NCBI GenBank assembly: GCA_016719105.1
Contig: JADKAQ010000030.1
Location: 1-64,000 of the forward strand
Source of the DNA: Gemmatimonadota bacterium
GTDB taxonomy: Bacteria; Gemmatimonadota; Gemmatimonadetes; Gemmatimonadales; Gemmatimonadaceae
Length of the DNA: 64,000 nt
Direction: 5' to 3'
In this document: positions 9,412 through 19,900 of the stretch, piece after piece
Numbering within the stretch: the stretch's first letter is position 1
Layout: the number at the start of each line of letters is the position of its first letter
Notes under the pieces: generated by a model
The model's input: the letters and a program-made list of their open reading frames with translations, nothing else
Told to the model about the DNA's origin: nothing
Databases searched by the model: none
Translations under genes and position numbers: made by a program

Positions 9412-10503
9412 TCACCGCGTGAGGGTGAAGTGCCCGCTGGCGCCCGTCGTGCCGTTGATGTTGATGTCGACGGCGTGCTTTCCGGGGTAGTAGCGCCGGG
9501 TGGTGACCACCTTCAGGGAGTGCCGCTTCGTCAGGTGCAACTCGCCACCGGCGGGGAGCGTCACGCGCCATCCCTTGAAGACCTTGGGTGATGTGCGGCC
9601 GTCCTGCTTCTGGTGATGCACCACGTAGTCGATCACCAACGGCTGCGGCGACCGGGCGGTCGAGCGCAGGGTCAGCGTCATCGTGAACGACTCGCCGACG
9701 GCCACCCGGCGCGGCGTGATGGTCAGCGCCGCCGTCCCCCTGAAGTCCCGCCCGAGCCCCCACGCTGCCAGTACGCGGCGATCGCCGCGCTTGATGAGGG
9801 TGCGGCTGGCGTGCTGCAACAGCGCGCGCCGCTCGTCGCTGGCATCCTTCAGGTGCTCCTCGAGCCACCGCGCAACGATGGCCGGATGATCTTTGGCGAT
9901 GTCGTTGAGGTGATTGGCCACGCTCCGTCGCACGTATTCGCTCGGGTCATCCTGCAGGGCGCTGAGGAGCGGGAGCGTGGGCGATGGGTCGGCGATGAGT
10001 GCCTTGAGCTGCAACCCCCACGGGAGGCGTGGGCGGCTCCCCTCGCTCACCAGGCGCCGCACATGGGCGCTGGGGTCGGTGGTCCACCGCCTGAGCGTGG
10101 CAAAGGCGAGTTCGGGATGGGCCACGATGATCGGGCGGATCGCGAACTCGGCGGTGAAACGCTGCGTGAAGGCGTGCAACGCCTGCAGTGCGCGCTCCGG
10201 TTGGGCGAGGCCGCGACGTGCCACGTACTCGCCCGCCGACCAGAGGATCCACCCCTTGAGGCCGTCATCGGCGAGTTGGAGCCCTGCCATGCTATCCCCC
10301 AACTCGGCTGGCGCGAGTGCGCCCTCGAGGATGCCGGCCGCCTGCGCGAAATCGTCAGGAAGCGTCGCCTCGAGCGCGTCGGCGACCTGCATGGCGCGCG
10401 CCTTGAGTTCGAGTGATTCCAGCCCGCGCACGCTGAGCGCGGTGAACCGCGGTGCGTCGAACGCGGGCCACACGCGTTGCAGCTGCCGCGCGGCGGTGTG
10501 CAC
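9412..10503 (-). CDS. DNA alkylation repair protein (AlkC/AlkD-like HEAT-repeat protein)
   Basis: At least 363 residues. The body is a HEAT-like helical array (HVRRLVSEGSRPRLPW, YVRRSVANHLNDIAKDHP, RALLQHASRTLIKRGD) typical of the AlkC/AlkD glycosylase superfamily, which excises alkylated purines. The last roughly 110 residues are a beta-rich extension (FTMTLTLRS to ASGHFTLTR) as seen in some AlkC subtypes. GTG 10503 is the first standard start in frame, but family-like sequence (LAEPFKHLIKPALV) continues in frame up to 10542, where only CTG is available. So either a rare start is used or the start codon has been lost. The upstream regulator gene ends at 10581, close enough for co-transcription. 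Confidence 0.75.
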   Translation of the reverse strand: MHTAARQLQRVWPAFDAPRFTALSVRGLESLELKARAMQVADALEATLPDDFAQAAGILEGALAPAELGDSMAGLQLADDGLKGWILWSAGEYVARRGLAQPERALQALHAFTQRFTAEFAIRPIIVAHPELAFATLRRWTTDPSAHVRRLVSEGSRPRLPWGLQLKALIADPSPTLPLLSALQDDPSEYVRRSVANHLNDIAKDHPAIVARWLEEHLKDASDERRALLQHASRTLIKRGDRRVLAAWGLGRDFRGTAALTITPRRVAVGESFTMTLTLRSTARSPQPLVIDYVVHHQKQDGRTSPKVFKGWRVTLPAGGELHLTKRHSLKVVTTRRYYPGKHAVDININGTTGASGHFTLTR

Positions 10504-10580
10504 CAGCGCGGGCTTGATGAGGTGCTTGAACGGCTCGGCCAGGGAGGCTCCGTGCGGGGGCGTGCTGAATATGCGCGTCG

Positions 10581-11382
10581 CTAGCCGACGCTCGCCACCA
10601 CGGCCTGGTGCGTCGATGCGTCAGCCGGAATCAGGTGCTCCACGCGCAGCGACGCGAGGTGATGTCCTGCGGGTGCCGAAGGTCGTGAAGAGGCTGAAGA
10701 ACGACAGGTTGCCCGCTGCCGTTGTGTAGGTGGCGGCGAGCACGGGGGCCGGTGCGGTCCCCACGCGCCCGCGCAGCCCCTTCTCACCCAGGCGCTCGCG
10801 CAGCACACGTGCCAGCGCCTCGGCGCGAGCCTCCAGCGCAGGGACGCCGAGCGCCTCGTGTCGGACATGCGCGAGCAGTGCGGGGCCCACCTCGGCCAGG
10901 TTGCGCACACGTGTGACGATTCCGTCCGGATGCACGAAGGCGTCGAGCAGGTTGAGCGGCGCCGCCGCGGCGAGGAGCGCGGGTGGTACGAGGAGCGACG
11001 CGAGTCAGTGGCCCCCGCGGTTCCCCCCGCGCACGTTCCACTCCGCGTCGAGCAGGAGGGCGGGTAGGGGATCGTGCGCCTGCACGAGACGATCGAGTGC
11101 CTCACGCGCGCGCGCGAGCGCGGGGTCGTGCAGCGGCGCCGAGGAATACACGGGGGCGTAGCCGGCTTGCAGCATCGCCTCGTTTCGGACGACGAGTGGT
11201 GCCTCGAGCTCGTGCAGCCACCCCGCCAGCAGCTCGCGGCTGGGCGCGGCACGACCGCTCTCCACGAAGCTCACGTGGCGTTGCGACACGCCGAGCCTGA
11301 GCGCGAGCTGCAGCTGGCTCAGTCGGCGTGCCTTGCGTGCGGCGACGAGGGCACGCCTGAGGGGAGGTGTCTCGTTCGGCAT
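10581..11382 (-). pseudogene. XRE/MmyB-type transcriptional regulator, two frameshifts
   Basis: ATG 11382 opens a helix-turn-helix domain (LRRALVAARKARRLSQLQLALRL, then VSQRHVSFVESGRAAPS) followed by the MmyB-like ligand domain (LPALLLDAEWNVRGGN). The frame then stops at 11005. The next segment (LLVPPALLAAAAPLNLLDAF, VHPDGIVTRVRNLAE, to FFSLFTTFGT) is in a second frame, and the C-terminus (LASLRVEHLIPADAST, stop at 10581) is in a third. The shifts lie near 11010-11000 and near 10675. MmyB-type proteins are usually local repressors; this one precedes the repair gene on the same strand. Sequence error and real inactivation cannot be told apart here. Confidence 0.7.
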
Positions 11383-11486
11383 GACGAAATCTTGCCCGCG
11401 ATGGCGCGACGGCAATGACCTCCGACGTAATTGCCGCGCCGCGCGCGCGGCGTCACCCTGCGGCAACCCTTCCGCGGAGACTGACC

Positions 11487-11798
11487 ATGTCCAGGCGCAT
11501 CCTGCTCGCGATCCTCCTCCCGTTTGCGGTGCTGAGTGGCATCGCGCTTTGGCACCACGGCTTCTGGGGGATCATCGCACCGCACTTCAAGAGCTGGGGG
11601 GCAGGGCAGGTCTTCGCCGACCTGGTGATCGCTCTCACGCTCGTCATCACCTGGATGTGGCGCGACGCGAAGGCGACGGGGCGCAATCCCCTCCCCTGGG
11701 TGGTGGCCACGCTCATCGCCGGGTCGTTTGGCCCGCTCGTGTACCTGCTCACACGGCGCAGCGACACGCGCGCGCGCGCTCAGGGAAAACTCCCTTAA
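11487..11798 (+). CDS. Small membrane protein, DUF2834-like
   Basis: 103 residues from ATG 11487, with GCGGAGA about 8 bases upstream. Three hydrophobic segments are visible: ILLAILLPFAVLSGIALW near the start, VFADLVIALTLVITWMW in the middle, and WVVATLIAGSFGPLVYLL before a basic tail. The order QVFADLVIAL...WMWRDAKATGRNPLPW...GSFGPLVYLL resembles DUF2834 proteins, whose function is unknown. It is divergent from the MmyB-type regulator, so the 104 bases between them may hold promoters for both. Confidence 0.6.
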   Translation: MSRRILLAILLPFAVLSGIALWHHGFWGIIAPHFKSWGAGQVFADLVIALTLVITWMWRDAKATGRNPLPWVVATLIAGSFGPLVYLLTRRSDTRARAQGKLP

Positions 11799-11872
11799 CG
11801 CCCCTCGGCGACGGGCATAGCTTCTGGACGTCACGCCCACCGATCGCCCGAGCCATTCGAAGGCCTGTCGCC

Positions 11873-13033
11873 ATGACCGTTCCAGTCGCCACGACCGCGG
11901 CGCCGTCGCGCGCGGAACTCGCCGAGCGCCTCGACCGCGTGCGCGCGCGCATGCGCAGCGCCGCCGTCGACGTGTATGTGAGCTTCGAACCGGTCAACAT
12001 CTACTACCTCACGAACTTCGCCAACTACGTCCACGAGCGACCCTTTCTCCTGGTCATCCCGCTCGACGGCCTCCCGGTCATGGTGGCGCCGCTCCTCGAG
12101 ACGAGCCACGTGCGCGCTCGCGCCGGCTGCGACCTGGCGTATGCGACGTACGCCGAGTTTCCCGCGCCGGCGGGCGCGAACTGGTTCGATGTGTTCCGAA
12201 CGCTGATTCCCACGGAAGCGCGGGTGGGGGTCGAGTCGGCGATGCCGATCGGGATCTTCGAGCGCACGCCTGGGACGAAGGTTGTGGTCGACGTGATCGA
12301 GGAGGCGCGACTCGTGAAGACACCGTACGAGATCGCGCGCAACGTGCACGCCTGCCAGATCGTGACGGCGGGGCACGAGAAGCTGCTGCAGCTGTGTCGC
12401 CCCGGCGTCCCCGAGGCGGTGATCTACGGTGGCGTGACGCAGTTCATGATGGCGATGGTGTTTCGCGACATCCCCACGGCGAACATCATGGTGACCAACG
12501 CGAAGGCCGCGGTGTGGCCGCCGTCCATCTCGTTCGACCCGCACCGCATCCCATCGTTAGGAATGCCGATGGAGAACGGCGGCCCGCACGAGTCGATCGT
12601 CACGGCACAGGTGGACGGCTATGGCGTGGAGTTGGAGCGCACCTTCTTCCTCGGCTACGTCCCCGAGTGGGCGGCGGCCCCCTTCGCCGCGATGCTGGAG
12701 GCGCGGGCGACGGCGTACGCCATGGCGCGCCCAGGGGCGATTCTCGCGGAGATCGATCGCGCCGTGCGAGCGGTGATCGCGCGACATGGCTACGGCGACT
12801 GCATCCTGCATCGCACAGGCCACGGCTTCGGGATCACCGGCCACGAAGGCCCCTATGTGGCGCTCGGCGATGAACGGGCGCTGCGAGAAGGGATGCTGAT
12901 CAGCATCGAGCCAGGGATCTACGTTGCCGGACGTGGGGGCTTCCGCCACTCGGACACGGTCCTGATCACGGCTGACGGCTGCGTGAGCCTGACGCAGGCG
13001 CCCGAGACGCTAGAGGCGCTCACGATCGCGTAG
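11873..13033 (+). CDS. M24 family (creatinase/aminopeptidase P-like) protein without canonical metal ligands
   Basis: 386 residues. The N-terminal creatinase-like domain spans about 1-150 (VYVSFEPVNIYYLTNF). The pita-bread domain follows, with RTGHGFGITGHEGP (His317, Glu325 region) and SIEPGIYV (Glu346). In dinuclear-metal M24 peptidases the two Asp ligands sit in VDxG and SDxTRTF and a late Glu in RxEDT. Here the matching text is VTAQVDGYGVELERTF and FRHSDT, so both Asp and the late Glu are replaced. Metal-independent relatives such as creatinase also lack these ligands. A hydrolase on a small amidino or methylated substrate is therefore more likely than a prolidase; the substrate is unknown. 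It is cytosolic. Confidence 0.75.
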   Translation: MTVPVATTAAPSRAELAERLDRVRARMRSAAVDVYVSFEPVNIYYLTNFANYVHERPFLLVIPLDGLPVMVAPLLETSHVRARAGCDLAYATYAEFPAPAGANWFDVFRTLIPTEARVGVESAMPIGIFERTPGTKVVVDVIEEARLVKTPYEIARNVHACQIVTAGHEKLLQLCRPGVPEAVIYGGVTQFMMAMVFRDIPTANIMVTNAKAAVWPPSISFDPHRIPSLGMPMENGGPHESIVTAQVDGYGVELERTFFLGYVPEWAAAPFAAMLEARATAYAMARPGAILAEIDRAVRAVIARHGYGDCILHRTGHGFGITGHEGPYVALGDERALREGMLISIEPGIYVAGRGGFRHSDTVLITADGCVSLTQAPETLEALTIA

Positions 13034-13183
13034 TCTGTGGTGGAAGTCCGTCGCTCGCGCGAGGAATCGGATAGGGGGCGCGTTCCCTCGCCCACGGTAG
13101 CGATCGTGACGGCGACCGCTCGCCGGCGTGCGTCGGGTGCGGTAACCTTGAGGCGCCGCTCGCCCACTCGCTCTCTGGAAACC

Positions 13184-14275
13184 ATGCACTCGCGCCGCAC
13201 CTTCGTTCGCGGCTCCCTCGCCGCCGTTGCCGGCGCCACGCTGCTTCCGCTCGTCGCCGGCGCGTCGCGCGCGCACGCGGCGTCGGGACCGTCGCTCATG
13301 CCCAGCGCCGACGCGCTGACGTTCGACATGCACCTGCACCCCGGTGCCTTCTTCTACAAGGGGGCGCCGCAGTACGCCGGCGACGACTTCGTGATGAAGA
13401 CGCTGGCCGAGATGCGCGCCGGCGGCATGCACGGCGGCTTCATGAGCGTCGTGTCCGACGCGCCGCTCATCCAGATCGGCGCCAACGGCGTGACCGTGCG
13501 CGGCGCCTTCGAGCCGGGCGAGGCGGTGCGCGAGTACGAACGACAGCTCGCGCTGCTGCGCGACCTCCTCCCCAAGGGCAAGGCGCGCATCGTGACGTCG
13601 GTGACCGAGTGGGAACGGGCGCACGCCGACGGGCTGGTGGGGGCGTGGCTGTCGTGCGAGGGGAGCGAAGTGCTGGATGGTGACCCGGAGCGCATCGACC
13701 GCGTGTACGCCGACGGGGTCCGGTCGATCCAGGTCGTGCACTACGTCCCGAACGCCGCCGGCGACCTGCAGACGCAGCCCGCTGCGCACGGCGGCCTGTC
13801 GCCGTTAGGCAAGGCGATGGTGAAGCGGATGAATGCGAAGGGGATGGTGATCGACGTCGCGCATGCCGCCTTCGCCACGGTGAAGGACGTGGTCTCGCTC
13901 ACGTCGGCGCCCATCATGCTCTCGCACTCGATCCTCAAGATCGACGACGCGCGCCCGCTCAACGTGCGCGCCATCTCGCCGGAGCATGCGAAGCTCGTCG
14001 CGCAGACCGGCGGGGTGATCGGCGCGTGGCCCAGCGCCACCAACGCGAGCTTCGACGAGTTCGTCGATAACACCAAGCGGCTGGTCGACGTGGTGGGAGT
14101 CGACCACGTGGGGCTGGGGACCGACATGGACGCCAACCTGCGCCCCGTGCTGGCCACGTACACGCAGTTCCCCGACTGGATCAAGGCGCTCGGCACGCGC
14201 GGCTTCAGCGCCGCCGAGGTGGAGAAGTTGGCCGGAGGGAACATGGTGCGGGTGCTGCAGCGCGTGACGGGGTGA
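13184..14275 (+). CDS. Tat-exported membrane dipeptidase (peptidase M19)
   Basis: 363 residues from ATG 13184. The N-terminus has a twin-arginine signal (SRRTFVRGSLAAVAG) with cleavage near AHA. M19 metal ligands are visible: FDMHLHP (HxH), LSCEGSE (bridging Glu), IDVAHA and LSHS (His), and GTDMD near the end. The family hydrolyses dipeptides with a C-terminal residue of either chirality and related amides, in the periplasm. Its neighbours include an M24 relative upstream and a secreted glycosidase-like gene convergent downstream. The longer reading from 13037 adds an arginine-rich N-terminus that would bury the signal, so it is rejected. Confidence 0.88.
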   Translation: MHSRRTFVRGSLAAVAGATLLPLVAGASRAHAASGPSLMPSADALTFDMHLHPGAFFYKGAPQYAGDDFVMKTLAEMRAGGMHGGFMSVVSDAPLIQIGANGVTVRGAFEPGEAVREYERQLALLRDLLPKGKARIVTSVTEWERAHADGLVGAWLSCEGSEVLDGDPERIDRVYADGVRSIQVVHYVPNAAGDLQTQPAAHGGLSPLGKAMVKRMNAKGMVIDVAHAAFATVKDVVSLTSAPIMLSHSILKIDDARPLNVRAISPEHAKLVAQTGGVIGAWPSATNASFDEFVDNTKRLVDVVGVDHVGLGTDMDANLRPVLATYTQFPDWIKALGTRGFSAAEVEKLAGGNMVRVLQRVTG

Positions 14276-14310
14276 GCGCGTGCGACCGGCCATGCGCCGG
14301 TCGCGCGCTC
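14274..14310. terminator. Shared hairpin at convergent gene ends
   Basis: GCGACCGGC (14282-14290), loop CATGC, GCCGGTCGC (14296-14304) form a perfect 9-bp stem. It is extended by GAGCGC (14274-14279) with GCGCTC (14305-14310) across a two-base bulge. The plus-strand stop TGA is 14273-14275 and the minus-strand stop is 14309-14311, so the hairpin spans the whole gap between the convergent genes. There is no U-tract. A two-way terminator or a mRNA 3'-end stabiliser is inferred. Confidence 0.6.
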
Positions 14311-16681
14311 AACGCGAGGCAGCGCGCGCGACCTCGGGCGTCCCTGAGCCGCGCAGGCGCAATTCCAGGGTGGGGGGCACATCCCCGGCGAAGCGCGCAT
14401 CCAGTGTGATGGTGTGTCGCCCGGAGGGGAGCGTGGGGAGCGCGCTGCGCAGGGTAACCCGCTCGCGCACCTTGCCGCTGGCATCGTACAGCTGCACCCC
14501 TCCGGCACCGTCGGTGGCCAACCGTTCGCCGGCGCGCAGCTGTACCGGAAGTTCGACGGTGAGGTAACCGTCGACACGCAGTTCGATTCGGCTGGCCGAC
14601 CCATCACCCCCGAGGGCCGCGAGCCGGAACTGCAGCGGCTGCGCGCCCCACGACTGCTCGAAGGTGAAGCTCGCGTGCGTCGGCTCGCCCGGCTGCCGCT
14701 CGACTGCCGCATGCGAGAAGGGCGGCGACTCGAGCAGCTGTGACAGCGCCCACGTCCCCGCGCCGGTGGCCTCGAGGTGAAACTCGTTGCGCGCGTCCTT
14801 GAGCCGTGCGCGCTGCTCGGTGGAAAAGGCCCCCGCGTGGCGCGCCTGCTCCCACTCGCGGATCGCGTCGAGCAAGGCGGGGGTGAGCGGATTGGCCCGC
14901 AGGGCCTTGGGACGCGCGACCATCGCGAAGCCCGCGCCGTATCCGGCCGCGCGCGCCAGCATCCACTCCATCTCGGCGAGCGTGGTGCGCTCGGTGAGCA
15001 GGTACCAGCCGAGCATGTGTGGCATGTAGTTGCGGTCGAACAACGCCTGGTTGTCGACGCGATACTGCTGCATGCTCTCGGTGAAGCCGCCGTTCCACGG
15101 CTCCCCCCAGTTGTAGTACGAGCCCGTGTGCCAGTAGAACGACTTGCTGATGCTGGTGCCGTAGATCAGCTCATGGCGCACCTGAGTGCGCACGTCGTTG
15201 GCGAAGACCTCGAGGGCGTAGTCCCCCTGCCCGGAGGCGAGCCCTCCCTCGAAGCCGTCGAAGTCGAAGTGGTCGACGCCGGTCTCGTTGAGGAAGTCGG
15301 CCAGGTTGCGCGCCACCTCCCGCTGCATGGCGAAGTTGGGGAAGAAGACGTTGTACGGATGGTCGAAGAGCTTCCCCACGGAGTCACCGGCGGCATGCGC
15401 CGACGCCGTCGTCCCGAAGGCGCCGCGCTGGCAGTCGAGGAGCTGATACGGCGGCACGGCGGAGACGGCGCGGTACTGGATGAGCTCCGCCCCGATGCGG
15501 ACGGTGTGCAGCGAGTTGTTGGCCGTATCCGAAAAGAAGGTCGGAGCGCGCACCTCGATGGTACGCGCCGTGGCGTCGATGGCGCGTACGAGCGCCGATG
15601 TGCCGGTGACGCTCAGCCTGGGGTCGGGGACCGGGGTGACGTACGGGTCGTTGGTGTTGATGAAGTTGGTGAGTGTGTGCACGCCGAAGTGGAGCCCGAG
15701 CGCGCGCGCCTTCTCCACAGCGGACTTGAGCCCCGCGCGCCCGCTGGGGAACTGTGCCGAGTCGACGATGAAGTGCCCCCAGCTCTTGAACGGCCCCTCG
15801 TGGTAGAGCGACATGAGGCCGGCGCGCCTGGTGTGCGCGAGCATCTCGTCCACCTCGCCCTCGCCAAAGGTCGAGATGAGATACGACTGTCCGAATCGCG
15901 GCGACCGCTTGAACCAGGTGCCGTCGATGGTGGGGTGCGGCAGTCCTTCGGCGACTTCGATGCGTTCGAGCACGTCGAGCACCTCGGCTTCGGCGGCCGA
16001 GAAGAGGGCGATGGCGCTCCCGACCACCGTCTCGCCGGGGATGGGGGGGACGGGCATGTCGCGGTGCGCACCCCCCCAGGCATCGACGGTACGGGGCTTC
16101 GCGCGATTGATGCTGTACGCCTGTAGGGTGCTCCCCCACGGGCGCGGCGTCGCGGCGATCCCGCGTGCCCAGGTGCTCCCTTCGCGGTTGGGGAGGGCGC
16201 CGCCGAGCGTCCTCGCGTTGAGGACCTGCAGCCCGAGGGCGGTGGTGCCGTCGCGCACGACGCCGATCACCTCGCCGACGGTCGTACCGATCGTGCTGGG
16301 ATACGGCCCCCAGATGACGGCATCGATACGGCTGGCGGGGGTCGCGCTGGTGATCTCGAGGGTGAGATGACTCGCGCGCTCGCGGGCGCGCACGACGATG
16401 CGAGCGCCGAGGGAAGCGTAGCTGAGCGTGAGCTGCGTGGCACCGTCGCGCCGTTGCACGGCAAGGGCGGTGGGCGCGACGCGCCTGCCGTCGCTCACCA
16501 CGGTGAGGAGCGACGCCGTGGTGTCGGAGGCCAGGAGGTTGCGGCTGGCGACACCGCCGTGCAGCGCGGTGATGGTGCCGCGGCCGTCGATGGCCACTCG
16601 GAGCGAGCCGGCGGTGAGCGTGACCTGCGCCTGCAGCAGGGGTGGAGCCAGGGCCAGCAAAAGGAGCACGGTGCGGCGCAT
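14309..16681 (-). CDS. Secreted TIM-barrel glycosidase-like protein
   Basis: 790 residues from ATG 16681. A Sec signal is visible (RTVLLLLALAPPLLQAQ). A beta-sandwich N-domain (about 20-280) is followed by a barrel-like central part with YLISTFGEGEVDEML, MSLYHEGPFKSWGHF, GLHFGVHTLTNFI and the acidic motif DHFDFDGFEGG, which looks like a strand-end catalytic or sugar-binding site. A beta-rich C-terminus (VDGYLTVELPVQLRAGERL) could be a carbohydrate-binding module. The layout resembles alpha-galactosidase-like glycoside hydrolases, but I cannot name a family. It is divergent from the large sugar-dehydrogenase fusion, with 219 bases of shared upstream DNA. The longer reading up to 17656 lies antisense to that gene and is spurious. 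Confidence 0.6.
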   Translation of the reverse strand: MRRTVLLLLALAPPLLQAQVTLTAGSLRVAIDGRGTITALHGGVASRNLLASDTTASLLTVVSDGRRVAPTALAVQRRDGATQLTLSYASLGARIVVRARERASHLTLEITSATPASRIDAVIWGPYPSTIGTTVGEVIGVVRDGTTALGLQVLNARTLGGALPNREGSTWARGIAATPRPWGSTLQAYSINRAKPRTVDAWGGAHRDMPVPPIPGETVVGSAIALFSAAEAEVLDVLERIEVAEGLPHPTIDGTWFKRSPRFGQSYLISTFGEGEVDEMLAHTRRAGLMSLYHEGPFKSWGHFIVDSAQFPSGRAGLKSAVEKARALGLHFGVHTLTNFINTNDPYVTPVPDPRLSVTGTSALVRAIDATARTIEVRAPTFFSDTANNSLHTVRIGAELIQYRAVSAVPPYQLLDCQRGAFGTTASAHAAGDSVGKLFDHPYNVFFPNFAMQREVARNLADFLNETGVDHFDFDGFEGGLASGQGDYALEVFANDVRTQVRHELIYGTSISKSFYWHTGSYYNWGEPWNGGFTESMQQYRVDNQALFDRNYMPHMLGWYLLTERTTLAEMEWMLARAAGYGAGFAMVARPKALRANPLTPALLDAIREWEQARHAGAFSTEQRARLKDARNEFHLEATGAGTWALSQLLESPPFSHAAVERQPGEPTHASFTFEQSWGAQPLQFRLAALGGDGSASRIELRVDGYLTVELPVQLRAGERLATDGAGGVQLYDASGKVRERVTLRSALPTLPSGRHTITLDARFAGDVPPTLELRLRGSGTPEVARAASR

Positions 16682-16900
16682 GGGGCCTTTCCGGGAGTGA
16701 CGAAGGAATCGAGCGGCTGCGGCGAGAGTATCGCTCGGGCAGTACCCTGGCGCGAGAGGAGGTGCCGGTCCCGCCGCGCTCGCTCTGCCGCGCCCCCTCG
16801 CTCGCGGCGACTCGAGGAGTAGCTTCTTCCCGACGCAATCTCGATCCCCCCTCGCGCCGCGCGTGGTCCGTGCCGCGCGCTTCTCGCCGACGAGTTTCGC

Positions 16901-19900
16901 ATGCGCTTCGCCTCTCTTCCCAACCGCGTGGCACGACTTCGCCCTGCAGGCATCGCGGTGCTTGCGCTTGCCCTCGCGATGAGCGGTGCACCGGCGCCGG
17001 GATTCGCGCAACGCGCGACGCGCGCGCCAGAGACGCCGCGCATCCTCGTCTTCTCCAAGACCGCCGGCTACCGCCACGCGTCCATCGAGACTGGAGCGGC
17101 GGCGATCACCAGGCTTGGCGCCGAGCACGGGTTCGCGGTGGACCTGACCGAGGATGCCGCCGCCTTCACCGACCGCAACCTCAAGCGCTATCGCGCCGTC
17201 GTCTTCCTCAGCACCACGGGCGACGTCCTCAACCCCACGCAGGAGCACGCCTTCGAGCGCTACATCCAGGCCGGCGGCGGCTACGTGGGCATTCACAGCG
17301 CGACCGACACCGAGTACGGCTGGCCGTGGTACGGCAAGCTCGCCGGCGCCTACTTCGACGGGCACCCCGGGAACCCGAACGTGCGAAAGGGGACGTTCCG
17401 CGTGCGCGATGGCGGGCACGCCTCGACCCAGGGGCTCCCGGCGCGATGGGAGCGCGAGGACGAGTTCTACTCGTTCAAGTCGATCAATCCGGCGATACAC
17501 GTCCTGGTCGACATCGACGAGACGAGCTACGAAGGGGGGACGAACGGCGCGAATCACCCGATGAGCTGGTACCACGACTTCGATGGCGGGCGTGCCTGGT
17601 ACACGAACATGGGACACACGGAGGCGACGTTCGCCGAGCCGCTCTTCCTGCGGCACCTGTTAGGCGGGATTCGCCACGCGATGGGGAGCGGGGCGATGGA
17701 CTATCGGCGCGCGCGCCCCGAGGAGAATCGATTCACCAGGGTCGTGCTCGGGGAGAAGCTCAACGAGCCGACCGAGATGGCGGTCCTGCCTGACGAGCGG
17801 GTGCTCTTCATCGAGCGAAAGGGGGCGATCCAGCTCTACACGCCGTCGACGGGGACGATCAAGCAGGTCGGCTTCATCCCCGTGAATCTCACCTACCTCG
17901 ATGGCGGGCAGGCCGAGGACGGGCTGTTGGGCCTGGCGATCGATCCGGGCTTCGCCGCCAATGGCTGGCTCTACCTCTTCTATTCGAAGGCTGGGGCCGA
18001 GCCGAAGAACGTCCTCGCCCGCTACACCATGCGCGGCGACTCGGTCGACACGTCGAACGCGATCGTGATGCTCGAGGTGGTGGTGCAGCGCGAGCAGTGC
18101 TGTCACACCGGCGGGTCGATCGCCTTCGATGCCAAGGGGAATCTCTTCCTGTCGACCGGGGACAATTCCAACCCGTTCATGAACGGTTACGCCCCCATCG
18201 ATGAGCGCCCGGGGCGCATGCCGTGGGACGCGCAGAAGTCGTCGGCCAACACCAACGACCTGCGCGGGAAGATCCTCCGCATCCATCCCGAGCCTGACGG
18301 GAGCTACACGATCCCCGAGGGGAACCTCTTTCCCCCCGGGATGGCGAAGACGCGCCCGGAGATCTACACAATGGGGCACCGCAACCCGTATCGCATCGCG
18401 GTCGACAAGCACACGGGTGTCTTGTACTGGGGCGACGTCGGCCCCGATGCCTCGGTCGATTCGGTCGATCGCGGCCCCGCCGGCTACGACGAGGTGGGGC
18501 GAGCGACGCGTGCTGGCAACTACGGGTGGCCGCACTTCGTCGGCGACAACAAGGCGTACCGCGACGTCGACTACGCGACGATGCACATCGGACCGCCGTT
18601 CGATCCCCAGCGTCCGCATAACGATTCGCCGAACAACACCGGGCTCACCGAGCTGCCGCCGGCCCAGAAGGCGTTCATCTGGTATCCGTACGGCCCCTCG
18701 GGCGACTTTCCGCTGGTCGGCGCCGGCGGGCGCACCGCGATGGCGGGGCCGGTGTTCTACGGGGAGGACTTCGCCCGTGCGGCACGCCGCTTTCCCGCGT
18801 GGTACCAGGGGAAGCTCTTCACCTACGACTGGATGCGGGGCTGGATCATGGCGGTGACCATGGATTCGTCTGGCAACTTTGCGTCCATGGAGCGTTTCCT
18901 CCCGAGTGCGAAGTTCGCCAACCCGGTCGACATGGAGTTCGGGCCTAACGGCGACCTGTACGTGATGGAGTACGGGACGACGTGGTTCAAGGGAAACGAC
19001 GATGCGCGCCTGGTCCGCATCGAGTTCAACGCGGGCAATCGCGCGCCGGTGGCGGTGGCACGTGCCAACAAGACGATCGGGGCGACGCCGATGCGCGTGG
19101 CGCTCGACGCCTCCGCGACGACCGATGCCGACGACGACGAGCTCACGTATGCGTGGACCATCACCGGGGCCGGCGGTCGGGTGGTGCGCCGGCTGACGGG
19201 GGAGCGTCCGTCGCTAACGTTGCCCGTCCCTGGCACCTACTCGGCCACGCTGACGGTCCGCGACGCGCGGGGCGCGACCTCCACGTCGCAGCTCTACCTC
19301 ACGGCGGGGAACGAGCCGCCTGCGGTGGCCATCGACGTCGCCGGTGACAACACGACGTTCTACTGGCCGCACACGCCGGTGCACTACGCGGTGCGCGTGA
19401 CCGATCGCGAGGATGGCTCACTCAAGAGCGGGCGCATCGCCGCCAGGCGCGTGCGCGTGTCGGCACAGTATCTCGCGGAGGCGCCGGCGATGGGGGGCGG
19501 CGCGGGGGCGGTGCCTAACGCCGACGGGTTGGCGTTGATCGAGGGGAGCGACTGTCTCGGCTGCCACAAGGTCGATCAGGTGTCGATCGGCCCCGCGTAT
19601 GCGGCGGTCGCGGCGAAGTATGCGCGCGACTCCACGGCCCTCCCGCGCCTCGCGGCGAAGATCCGCGCCGGCGGGACCGGGGTGTGGGGAAAGGTGATGA
19701 TGCCGGCGCACGCGCAGCTCTCCGATCGCGACGCGCGACTGATGGCGCGCTACATCCTCGGGTTGGGGCAACGCGAGCCGAGCGAGGCGACTCCGCTCCC
19801 CGTGCGCGGGCGCTACCTCCCCCCCGACTCGGCGAGTGCGACGTCCGGGGCCATCGTCCTGCGTACGGCATACACCGACAACGGCGCCAACGGCAGGCTT

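Noticed and set aside
15384..16991. 535-codon minus-strand frame and 449-codon plus-strand frame over the glycosidase-like gene
   Set aside because: Shadow frames in GC-rich DNA; arginine- and histidine-rich or valine/glycine-rich text without domains, while the chosen frame has a signal peptide and a coherent fold.
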